Shown: positions 10,620 to 22,364 of the stretch, piece after piece | Layout of the letters: every line of letters starts with the position of its first letter | How positions within the stretch are numbered: position 1 is the stretch's first letter | DNA from: Epichloe hybrida | Taxonomy: Eukaryota; Ascomycota; Sordariomycetes; Hypocreales; Clavicipitaceae | DNA: 64,000 nt | Assembly (NCBI GenBank): GCA_019022495.1 | Contig: JAFEKR010000002.1 | Span: 2,666,001 to 2,730,000, forward strand | Reading direction: 5' to 3' | Position numbers and translations under genes: made by a program | Notes under the pieces: generated by a model | The model's input: the letters and a program-made list of their open reading frames with translations, nothing else | Told to the model about the DNA's origin: nothing | The model's database searches: none

Positions 10620-13600
10620 ATAGATACTAATTAACAAGGTTAGGGACCTCCAGTCCCTAATCTTAGTGCGCAAGAGGTTCTAAATAACTAGCTAAAAGAG
10701 CAGGTTATTAGATAACAAAATGCTATCGATCTAGTAATACAGAAGCTAGAGTCCTTAACTTTAGCTATTAATGATAGATCTATGGAGGGTGTGGAAGCTA
10801 CTAAGCCTGCTAGTTAGCAGCAAGTTTAACAGCCTATTTAGCAAGATAAGGCACCTGAATCTAGCTCTGTACAAGCTGCCTTTAATAATTCGATTATTAA
10901 GGAATTTAATAAGAGGGTTTATAGCTTTCCTAAGACTGCTAAGCTTAAAGGAGCTGAAAATTTCGATCAATGGAAACAAGCCCTAGCTATCCAATTTAGA
11001 GCTTTAGGCATGCCTAATTTTCTAGATAATCCGGATATTTCTAGGGTGCTAGGGGACGCTAACCAAGCTATTATCTTAATGTTACTAAGGGATAGTTATA
11101 CAGAAGGCCCCTAAGCTACTATAACTTGGCAAAAATCACCTGAAGAAGCCTATAATTTACTTATATAGCAGTATTCATATAGCGTTGAAATCCAGAGGGG
11201 GTCCCTATATTCTAAATTTCATAACCTAAATTTTCATGGATTTAAGGGGACTTTAGAAGCCTTTAATGCAGTCTTTAATAATCTACTAGCTAGATTATCA
11301 ATTTTAGGGGTCCTGATTAATCCTATAGATTAGGTTAATCAATATCTTTAATCCCTAAAATTAACCTTCCCTCAGTGGGCTAAGAGGCAACGATTTAGCA
11401 TGCGTATAAATAGGGCTATAGGGGTCCCCTTAGAAGCCCTAAATTTTGAATTTCTAATGGCAGACCTTCTAGCTAAACAGAGGGATAAGTCATCTACGGT
11501 AGCCAAAGCCCTGAATTATAGGGCTAAAGACCTAGAAAAGGGTGCTAAAGACAAGGAAAAGGCCCCTAAAGGTTAGAAGAAGAAGAAAGAAAGCTCTAAA
11601 GAAAATAAGGGCTCTTCTAATTCTAATAAGAAGAAAAAGAAGCAAAAGGGTTAAAAATCAGATAAAAAGGATACTAAAGAACTTACAGAATGTTCTTTTA
11701 TGCTAGGAAATTATAACCTTTCTAACGGAGCACTCAATCCGTACAAGAAACCTAGCAATTACAAGACTAGTTATAAGAGCTCTAGCGATAGTAGCTCTAA
11801 TTCTAGCTCTAGTAATTCGGATAATAAAAAACAAGAAATTAATACCTTAAATGGTTTTAATTATTACAGTAAAGATATGAAAAAGGCCCTATTATATAAT
11901 ACAGGTTTAACCGTACATATAGTTAATTCTAGGGAGGTCTTTAGGGATTATACCCCTTTTAAGAAGGGGGAATCTAACCCTATTATAACTGGTGGTGGCC
12001 CTATTTATCCTAAGGGTCACGGTAGTGCTGTTTTTAAGGTCTTATATTAAAATAAACCTAATAAATATAGGACCTTAGTGCTAAAGGATGCTCTATATTT
12101 TCCTTAGCTTAATGTTAATATAGTTAGTGGCCTTATTCACTATATATCTGGCGGTTGCTTTATAAAAAACTATCTTTATCTTAAAGATAGGTCTTGTATT
12201 ATTACCCTAGATATAGTAAAACATGGTTTTTTTCTTTCACATTAAAAACCAATTTACACTAACGTTATATAAAGGGCCCTGTAAAAAATCTTATTATATC
12301 TGACCTTTTACCTATGCTAGCTTTAGGGGTTATAGCTATCCGATTAGCTACCCTATAGAGGTTCAAATTCCCTCTAAAAAGCCAGATTAGGCTTCTAATT
12401 TAGACGAAATCGCTAAAATCAACGAAGATAATAATATTAAAGAAGTTATACAGGATGATTTAGGGGATTTAGTCCCTTCTCTAACGCCTATAGCCCTAGG
12501 CTAGGTCCCTTATAAATCTAAAGATATAGATTTAGGGGTGTTAGAGGGCCTTAGTAAAGGAAAAAGGTCCCTAATACCTCCCTAAGAGGCCTGTGGTTCT
12601 TAAGGGGCCTAGCAGGGGACTAATAGAGAGGGCCCTAATCTAGACCTAAATCTAGACCCTAATTCAGGCCCTAAAGACCTTTAATATCAAAAGTTACTAG
12701 AACTAGCTAGCCTATAGCATGTATAATTAGGGCACCTAGGGCTTCCTTTGCTAAAGAAAACAAGCCTTATAACTAAAGGAATCCCTGATTTTTCTAAAAT
12801 TAAGGATAAAGACTTTAAATATATAGCTTATAATTAATCTAAGGCAGTTAGAAGACCTAGGAAATTAGCTATCCCTAACCCCCCTAGAGCTCTAGATTAA
12901 ATAGAGGGGGATACGCTGAAAATCAGCCCTATACTATACAATAAACAGTTAATTTGCTTATTTCTAGTTAATCAAAAAACTAGATATAAGTAGGTGTTCT
13001 TATTACCTAATAAGGAAGGCCTAACTGTTTATAGGGCTATTAAGGGCTTCTTCAGAGGGCTTAAAAATCAACTAGGTCAATATCCTAGGCACCTTCACTT
13101 TAATAGAGGCTAAGAAATCGATTCTAGTTATCAAACTTAGTTAAATTCTAAAGGGATCAAATTTACAACTTCTAGTCCCTATATTCATAAGCAAAATAGA
13201 TTAGCAAAGCGTTCAATTCGTACTATTCTAGATCGATTAAGGGCTACTATCTAGTGGGCAAAATTACCTTTATATCTATAGTGTTTTGTATTACCTGCAG
13301 TTATTAACCTAGTTAATATAACTGCTAATACCACTAAGGATAAAAGCCCTAAACAACTACTAGCTAGGGAGCTAAATTAGCCCTATATAACTAATATTAG
13401 CAGTATTAGAGCCATAGGATCTCACTGTGAGATTCTAATCCCCCTAGAAAAACAACCTAAAGCCTAGAAGTTAGTAGCTAGGACTATCCCTAGAAGGTTA
13501 CTAGCTACACTAGGTTCTAACACCTATCTAGTGTACATCTCCTCTAAAAGGCTAGTTACAAAGACTAGCTTTATTAAGATTATAGAGCCTATAGGTCCTG

Positions 13601-15606
13601 TCTCTAAAGGATTACCTAGGCTTTCTATAGGGGATAACCCTTTAGAGAGGGAAAATGATTTAGAAGATCAAGATCTAAATTAAGGTTTAAAGGATTACCC
13701 TATAGATAACGTAGGAAATCAAAATCCCCCTATAGGTTAAGAAAAACACCCTATAGGGCCTGTACAACCCCCTAAGGAACCGATTCTAAAGGCCTCAGAG
13801 GAGGCCACGCCTGTAACTTCCCTAGGAAATTAGATTTCGACTCCGGACCTTGATTTTAACAAAATTACTGACTTCGACCCTAATATTAACCCTATGGATG
13901 TTAATATTAGTTCCCCTTCTTCTCTAGATTTTATAAAAGAAATCTGCTTTAAGGTATAGGAGAAGCTAAAGGAAAACAACCCTAATAGCCCTAAACCTAA
14001 GACCTGGAAGCAAGCTATATCTAGCCCTAAAAAGGATAAATAGATAGAAGCTATGTATAAGGAATACAAACAGCTTCTAAAGGCTAGTACTTTTAAATTT
14101 ATAGGGAAAGACTAAGTACCTAAGGGCCGAAAAGTACTAAAGAATAGGCTTATTTATAAGCTTAAAAAGGATAAAGAAAATAATCCTTTAAAATATAAGG
14201 CCTGACTTGTTACTAAGGGATTTATGCAAATCGAAGGTCTAGATTATTTAGAGACCTTTGCAGCCACAAGCATTCCCCCTAGCTAGAGGATTTTACTAGC
14301 CCTAGTGGCTTAGAATAACTAGGAAATCAAATAGGTTAATTTTATAGGAGCTTTTCTTAATAGTAAGCTATAATAACAGATTTATATAGTTATTCCAGAC
14401 GGATTTATTGAATTCCTTAAAGCAAATCCTAAATTAGCTAAATTAGCTAAAAGTTTTAGCTATAAACCTTCTAAAGATTAAGTAATTTTATTATAGAAAT
14501 CTTTATATAGCCTAAAACAAAGCTTAAGGGAATGGCAACAAGCACTAATTGCAGTGCTAAAGTCCCTAGGATTTAGCCCTCTAATTTCTAACCTAGCTAT
14601 ATTCTATAATTCCTCCACCAAAACCTTTATTATCACATATGTAAATGATTGTCTTCTAATTAGACTGGATTTACATTATATCTAAAGACTTAAAAAGAAA
14701 CTTCATAAAGTCTATTCAATAGAAGATAGGGGGCTAGCTAAATTCTTCTTAGGGGTTCAAATTATATAAGATAGACCTAATAGGGTCCTGAAAATTCATT
14801 AATCTTAGTATATCTTAGAGGCTTTAAATCGATTTAATATGCTAGATAGTAAGCCTATTAGCATACCTCTTTAGCTAGGCGTTTTAGCTATGCAAACCAC
14901 TAAGCTTTTAATAGCTAGCGAAATCAAGCTTTATTAGTGCATTATAGGGACTATAATGTACCTAATGTTGCTTACAAGGCCAGACGTGGCCTTTACACTT
15001 CAGTAGCTATCTATAGCACTAGCTAGGCCCTATATAGAGCACCTAAAAGCAGCTAAAAACTTGCTTAGGTACCTATTAGGGACTAAATTCCTTGCTATAA
15101 TTTATAGGGGAGACTCTAAAGGTATAGTTAGCAAAAGCCTAATAGGTTATTATAATAGTGATTTTACAAGGGATAAAAAGACCTCTAAATTAACCTACGC
15201 TTATCTATTTAAGCTAGCTAGCGGACCTATTAGCTAGAAATCAAAGAAAGCTAGTACGATAGCTCTATTAACATTAGAAGCTAAAGCTAACGCTATCTAC
15301 GAGACCTTCTAGGAGCTACAGTGGCTTTAGGGCTTATTTAAGGAGCTAAAAACCCCTATTTCTCCCCCTATCCAGATATATTATGATAATTAAGGCACTA
15401 TAACCACTGCTTATAACCCTGCCTTACATAGCTATACAAAGCATACCTTGCTAAAGTTTAACTATATTAGGTAATAGGTTTTAGAGGGTTTAGCTAAGAT
15501 CGAATATCTAGATACGAAGTCAATGCCTGCAGACAGTCTAACAAAGCCTCTATCTAGACCTCTTCATCAGGCTTTTATTAAGCTCTTAGGGCTTAATAAT
15601 TATTAA
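10620..15606 (+). pseudogene. Copia gag-pol, RIP-inactivated
   Basis: About 1660 codons of one former polyprotein. The start codon is now ATA at 10620. Gag runs to about 11690 and ends in a Lys-rich linker. The protease has the former DTG motif changed to NTG (near 11898, in YNTGLTVHIVNS). The integrase zinc region has HLGL near 12730, and the catalytic core spans about 12895-13400 with the glutamate in NRLAKRS changed to lysine. The RVT_2 reverse transcriptase (about 14060-14900) has former YVDD as YVND near 14640, followed by Ty1/Copia RNase H (about 15130-15560). Stop codons are nearly all TAG/TAA from CAG/CAA/TGG. The length is not a multiple of three, so at least one indel is present. 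The 116-residue open frame at 11700-12050 is just a surviving piece. Confidence 0.9.
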
Positions 15607-15813
15607 AAAACCAACAACTAAATCCCTTTAATAGGGAACTAAAAACAACGCTAAAAAGGGAGCTATATTTAACAATAGCTAGGAATTCAAAAGGGGGTCT
15701 TTTATCTTTTCCTATTTTTCCCTTTTATCTGTTTTTATCTAAAAGTTCTTGTTTACCCTATATCACTTTGTACGCTTTTAATTAGCTTATACGTAATTCT
15801 TTTGTAGAGGGGG

Positions 15814-16598
15814 TGTTAAAAATAAGACTTATTTTTAGCCCTTTCTAGTTAAAGGACCTTTCTATTACTAGCTTGCATTGCAAGCCTAACAGCTGCACTG
15901 CAGCTGTTAATGGTCGCGAATGTGGCTGTCAATAGCTACGTCACAGCTGTCAACAGCTGCGACTGATCGTGTGGATTATTCAATTGCGTTGTGGCTATAA
16001 GCGCAGCCACAACCGCAGCGCCACTAGTAATTAGGTAAGCTAGGGTGACATAAGCAGGTTACCCTATAGCTATCTTTAACAGCGATTTTCTCTTTAACTA
16101 GAGGTTGTACAAAAGTCTTACATATAGCAAATTAAAGCTAGAAAACAGGGCTTTTATTTTATGTAGGAATATTTTTTAGACTAAAATTTGGTGTATATGG
16201 GTTGCTAGTTTGTACGGTAGTAAGTCGATTTTTTGGATTTTACATACAAATGAATTTTGCGGAAAATAAAAAGTGGCCTATAAGACCTCTTTAGCGGTCT
16301 AGATTCACTAATACAGTTAGTGGGTATATGAGAGAAAGAAGATCTTTTTAATCTAGCTAGATAGCTAGGCCTCTTAATCCAATAGCCGCATTGCCCGTAT
16401 AACGTCACTAAAATCAATTCTATTGGTATATAAGATATTGTAAAAGTCATCTAGATTGAATTCAATTAGTTAATAACTGCCGAAACCTTCCGTTGCGTTA
16501 CGTTGAATATTTAACGTGGTGGCTCTATTGGTCCCCAACCGTAGAGCCGCACCTGTACAGCTGTTGCCAGCCGGCAACTAGCTCCCTACATTTCAACA
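15814..16598 (+). repeat. 3' LTR of Copia copy 1
   Basis: 785 bp, with intact TG...CA ends. It is shorter than the 5' LTR by 32 bp, mainly through a deletion near 15970-15975. Confidence 0.92.
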
Positions 16599-19500
16599 AC
16601 CTCCTTAATTACCTATATAGTACGCACTAGAATAAATATTAATAGCTAGGAGTTATTAGTGTATTTATATATTATCCTAGGCCTTATATAAGATATTATA
16701 CTTAGGATACTATAGCTAGAATATTATAATATAGTTATTTATATAGTAAAATAGTAATTAGTTATTAAAGTAATAAAGGGCTTATATATCTCTAAAGCCT
16801 TTACATATAGGGTAAAGACTTTAGTATAGGGGATTATTAGGTCCTTATATACTATAGAAGCACGCTAGGCATACTAGAGGAAGGACACTTTTATAATATT
16901 TATTACTATAAGCCTTAGGGAGATAATAATAGTACTATAGATTATAGTACCTAAGATAAAACTAAATAGCCTAGATATATTAATATTACCTAAGGAGTTA
17001 GCTAACTTTATAGACCTTTTTAATAAAGCTAAAGCTAATAGCTTACCTCCTTATTAAGGGTCCCTTAATTACTATATATACTTATATAAGAATTAGGATA
17101 GATTTAAACTAACACTCCCTTAGGGACTACTATATAATATACTAAGGGACTAGCTTCTAGAGGTTAAACACTAGATTATAGACTTAATAGATAAGGGTTA
17201 AATCTATGCTAGCTTATTATTAGCTATAGCTCTAGTTCTCCTTATTAAAAAGGCTAATAAGGGTTAGCATTTTTATATAAATTACCACGCTCTTAATAAG
17301 ATAATAGTATAGGATTACTATTTTCTTTTATTAATTAAGGAAATACTCTATTCCTTATCCTAGGCACACTAGTTATAAAGGTAAATATTTATATAGCGTT
17401 TTATAAGCTATAAATTACTAAGGGCTAGGAGTACCTAATAGCGTTTTAAACTAAGTTTAGGCTATTTAAGTAACTAGTTTACCCCTTTAGCTTAGCTAGT
17501 ACACTAGTAATATTCTAATATTATATTAATAAGTCCTTAGGGGATATATTAGGGGATTTTATTATAGTATACTTAGATAATATCTTAATTTACTTAGGGG
17601 GATTAAGGAAAGACTATATAGCTAAGTTCTAGGTAATATTAGGCTACCTAAGGGCTATAGGGTTATACTTAGACCTTAATAAGTCTATATTTATAGTAAA
17701 GGAGGTTTAATACCTAGGATATATTATTATAGTAAGTTATTTTATTTATCTAAATCTAGCAAAGGTTATAGCTATTAGGGAATAAGTAGCCCTAATAAAA
17801 CTTTAGGGGGTCTATAGCTTCCTAGGGTTTACTAAATTTTACTATAACTTTATTAGTAACTTTTTAGAACTAGTAGCACTACTAATATAATTAACTAAGA
17901 GAAATATCCCTTTTTAATAGGGGCCTAAGGAGAATAATACCTTTAATAAGTTAAAAGACACCTTTATTATATACCTAGTACTAGTATAATAGGATCTAGA
18001 TCTCCTTATAGTAGTAAAAGCTAATTATTTAGGAATAGCTATTAGAGAATACCTTTCCTAATAAGGCTAGGATAGCATTATATACCTAGTTACTTATTAC
18101 TTTACTAGCCTTATATCCTTATAAAAGAACTATATAATCTATAATAAGGAATTATTAGCTATTATCTTATACCTTAAGGTATAGTTAGCTAAGCTATAGG
18201 GCATTTCTAGTCTATTTATAATCTATATAAACTATAAGAACCTAGAGTACTTTATAACTCCCTAGTTAATATTAGAGTAATAGGCTTAATAGGCAAATAT
18301 ACTTATACTATTTAATTTCTATCTTTAGTATAAACCTAGTATATAAGTATAGTAATCTAATGCTTTTTCCTAAAGGGAATAAGACTAGGAAGGAGTAACC
18401 TCTAGAATAAAATATATTCTATAACTTATTACTATTATATAACTCTTACTAACACTAGATAAATAGTAGGATAATAGTAGTATAGTATTACTACTAGCTA
18501 GTAAGGTTCTCTTTACTACTAAATACCTTTAGACCTTATAGGACTAGGCTATTATCTCTAACCCTATATATAGTATTTAATTAAGGGCTATTTAGGAAAG
18601 GGCCTAGAGGTTTCCTATTAAGGTACTTATAAAGAAGTAAGTAGTAAATTATTCTATAAGCGCTTATAAAGTGCTTTAGTTTAGGGGCTATACCTAGGTC
18701 CTAGCTTAGGAGCCTCTTATAATAACCCTAATATAGTAATACTATAATTTACTAGTAGTAAGGCACTTAGGCTATAATACTATATTCTAAATCTTATAAT
18801 AGTAGTTTTACTAGGATAGGATATTATAAGATATTACTAGGTTTATTTATAACTATTATTACTATAGTAATTATAAGAGCTATCAATATTACTAGGGCTT
18901 ACTAAAGCCTTTACCTATCCTTAACTAGTTTTAGTTATAAATCTCTATTAACTTTATAATAAACTTACTAGCACTATCCCTAGAAAAACCATAATACCTA
19001 ATAGTTATTATAGATTAACTCTCTAAATTTATTTAGCTTAAGGCTATAATATCTATAGAAGCTAAGGAATATATAAAGAGGTTTAAAATAGTTTAGTAGT
19101 AGTTTAGGGGGTTTCCTTAATTAATTATTATAAATTATAGTTTAAATTAGTTAGGAAAGTTTTAGATAATATTATACTCCCTAGTTAGGATTAATTAGTT
19201 ACTTTTTATATTATATTACCTATAAACTAATAGTAATACTAAGTAAGTAAACTAAGAGATATAAGTAATACTATATATTATAGTCTCTTTCTTATAGTTT
19301 AACTAGCTAGAATATCTAGTTACTTACTAGCTTATAATTAATAATAGGCTATTTTCTATAATAGGAGTTAGCTTAAATAAGCTACTATATAGCTATAATC
19401 TAAAGCTAGTCTATTTACTACTAAATATATTTGCTTTTATAATAATACTAAAGAGATAAGTAATATAGTTCCTTAAGTACCTCTAGGAGAGTACTTATTT

Positions 19501-20536
19501 AGTATAAGCTATAATAGCCTATATATAATAAAGGTAGTAAGATATTATATTTACTTTATATTAGCTAGTAAAATAGTTCTAGGTAAGAGATAAGGTATAG
19601 CTTTTACTTAAAAGTATTAAAACTAACTACCTCTTATAAAAACTTAATTAAGTAATAGTAAAGTATATAGTTATAAAAGTCCTAATATTACTTATAGTAT
19701 AGCTTAATATCCTAAGAGGTATTTACCTAGTATTCTATATAAACCTTATTAAATATGCTATAGAGAACTCTCTCCTTAGTTAAAAGCTTTAGGACTTCTA
19801 TCTAGGACTAGAATAAGTCCTAGTAAAGGGTAATAATAAACTTATTAAGGAATATTAGATTAAGTAAATCCTAGTGGCTTAAAATGCCTTAAGCTAAGGT
19901 AAGAGATATAATATACTTATTAAGTAAGTAAGCTATATATAGCCTATATAAGAACTATTAGAGAATATAGTATAAATATAAGCCCTTAATAAGTTTAAGG
20001 TAAAATAAGAAGATATATAATATAATAATAAACTAAGTTAATTTTAGAAAACTTATTTACCTATAAAGACTTTTATATATATCTAAGATACTAATATATT
20101 ATAGTTTATTACTATTACTTAAAGAGAATAATTATTCTCTAAGTCTTTATTTAAATTTATAGGAGAGTTTATATAGGTATATATTACCTTTATTTAAAGT
20201 TAGTACTTTACTAATATAGCTATAGTATATTTACCTAGTAATAGTTATAGTATAAAGAGTTATTTACTAGGGATATAACCTAGGTTCTAGATAGTATAGG
20301 TAAGGTTAGTATATAAAGTATATATAAGTAAAGGTATAACTAGGGTATAAGGGGGGGGATAGTAAGTAAGGATAGTAATCTTGGTAAGATAAGGAATATT
20401 ATTTCTAGCTAGGGGTTAGCTAGCTTTAGGGTTTTTAGGGGTATATTTAGGAGAAAAACTAGCTAACTTTAACTTAAAGGGAAGATAAGTAAGCTACTAG
20501 TAATAATAAAAAGGAGAGTTATTACCTAACTTAGTA

Positions 20537-20750
20537 TTAGGATAAGGCTAGCGCAAGCCAGCAACAAACACTTACGATTAGTCACACCCGACACGGCACA
20601 GACCCGGAAGAGGGTCGGCGCCGGCCCGTTTACAGACGCAAGAGGGTTTTTCTTCCTAGCAAAGGGTTTTCTCTCTTGACTAAGCGAATGGAGTACTAGG
20701 AACAGCTACATAGTTAGCTAACTAGCGTAAAGAATATATATATATATATA
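20537..20750 (+). mobile_element. Severely 5'-truncated LINE tail (214 bp), little RIP damage
   Basis: It is flanked by a 14-bp duplication TACCTAACTTAGTA (20523-20536, 20751-20764) that is single in Gypsy copy 2. The sequence matches the last 200 bp of the full LINE (to 49224) and of the 2-kb LINE fragment (to 52938), ending in a TA repeat. Unlike those copies it keeps normal GC, for example CGGCGCCGGCCCG near 20616. Confidence 0.92.
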
Positions 20751-21171
20751 TACCTAACTTAGTAATTTAATAATAGTATTAGTTCTTACTATAATAATAA
20801 GAGGTAAGCACCTAGATAAAAGTAGTAAACTATTTATATATTTCTTTATATATAGTATTTAAGTTACTAATAACCTATTAGTTTTATTAGAATAAAATAC
20901 TAATAACTTATTATATAGACTACACTATACTATAACTAGCTAAAGGGCTAGCGCTAATAAAGGGGATAATATTAAGGCTAGTTATGTTTATTATAGGAGT
21001 GTCTATAGCTAAAGACACCCTAAGAGCTAAGCATATAGAAGCTAGGTTAAATTATACTTAGCTAAGAAAAGCGTTTTAGTAACTAATAAGATAGTAGTAT
21101 CTCTATAATAGGATAAGTATCTTTTTCTTAGTAATTATAGTCTTAGGGACTCTAGGTTTAATAATATATAT

Positions 21172-21988
21172 TGTTAAAAATAAGACCTATTTTTAGCCCT
21201 TTCTAGTTAAAGGACCTTTTTATTACTAGCTTGCATTGCAAGCCTAATAGCTACACTGCAGCTATTAACAGTCGCGAAGGTAGCTATTAATAGCTACGTC
21301 GTAGCTATTAATAGCTATAACTAACTATGTGAATAACTAATCTAAATCAATTATTAATTATGAATTATTTAATTGCGTTATAGCTATAAGCGTAGCCATA
21401 GCCGCAGCGCCACTAGTAATTAGGTAAGCTAGGGTGATGTAAGCAAGTTACCCTATAGCTATCTTTAACAGCGATTTTCTCTTTAACTAGAGGTTATATA
21501 AAAGTCTTATATATAGTAAATTAAAGCTAGAAGATAGGGCTTTTATTTTATATAAGAATATCTTTTAGACTAAAATTTAGTGCATACGGGTTGCTAGTTT
21601 GTATAGTGGTAAGTCGATTTTTTGGATTTTACATATAAATGAATTTTGTGGAAAATAAAAAGTAGCCTATAAGACCTCTTTAGCGGTCCGGATCCACCAA
21701 TACGGTTAGTAAGTATATAAGAGGAAGAAGATCTTTTTAATCTAGCTAGATAGCTAGGCCTCTTAATCTAACAGCTGCATTGCCTATATAACGTCACTAA
21801 AATCAATTCTATTAGTATATAAGATATTGTAAAAGTTATCTAGATTAAATTCTATTAGTTAATAACTGCCAAAACCTTTCGTTATATTACGTTAAATATT
21901 TTAACGTAGTGGTTTTACTAGTCCCTAACCGTAGAGCCGCACCTGTATAGCTGTTGCTAGCTAGTAACTAGCTCCCTACATTTTAATA
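21172..21988 (+). repeat. 5' LTR of Copia copy 2
   Basis: 817 bp, starting TGTTAAAAATAAGACC and ending TTTTAATA. More RIP changes than in copy 1 within the central palindromic region. Confidence 0.92.
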
Positions 21989-22044
21989 GGTTATAAGCCT
22001 AGTCTATTACTATAAAATTCTTTCTAGTGCATTTTACGTACAGT

Positions 22045-22364
22045 TATAGAAGACTTCCCTTCTATAAAACAAAAAGGACCCGCGAGATAGAAGCTATTCC
22101 CTTCTATAAAAAGGAATCATTATGGTTATAGAAGACTTCCCTTCTATAAAATAGGAAGCGCATAAGCAATACAGAAGCATTCCCTTCTATAAAAAGGAAG
22201 TTTAGCGAGAATAGAAGCTTTTCCCTTCTATAAAAAGGAAATTCAGCGTAGATAGAAGCTTTTCCCTTCTATAAAAAGGAAATTCAGCGTAGATAGAAGC
22301 TTTTCCCTTCTATAAAAAGGAATTTCAGTACAAATAGAAGACTTCCCTTCTATAAAATTGGAAG
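22045..22364 (+). repeat. Leader hairpin/TATA array of Copia copy 2, 8 units
   Basis: Same array as at 10301-10619. The last unit here keeps the CTTCC/GGAAG pairing that is lost in copy 1. Confidence 0.85.

Larger units (their letters stand above)
9427..16598 (+). mobile_element. Copia (Ty1) LTR retrotransposon copy 1, inserted in Gypsy 1
   Basis: This is a 7172-bp element with 5-bp duplication ACCTC (9422-9426, 16599-16603). The interrupted Gypsy sequence resumes exactly when compared with copy 2 near 35110. LTRs are 9427-10243 and 15814-16598. A single gag-pol reading region lies between. A purine tract (AGAGGGGG) directly precedes the 3' LTR. RIP stops are throughout, but several stretches stay readable because the damage is lighter than in the Gypsy elements. 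Confidence 0.95.

Noticed and set aside
11700..12050. Open frame of 116 codons that looks like a Ser/Asn-rich protein gene
   Set aside because: It lies in the middle of the Copia gag-pol frame and contains the protease start (YNTGLTVHIVNS). It is open only because RIP spared this stretch; copy 2 has the same frame truncated.
13830..14069. Minus-strand 79-codon frame in Copia copy 1
   Set aside because: Antisense to the Copia integrase-to-RT linker, no start context or homology.
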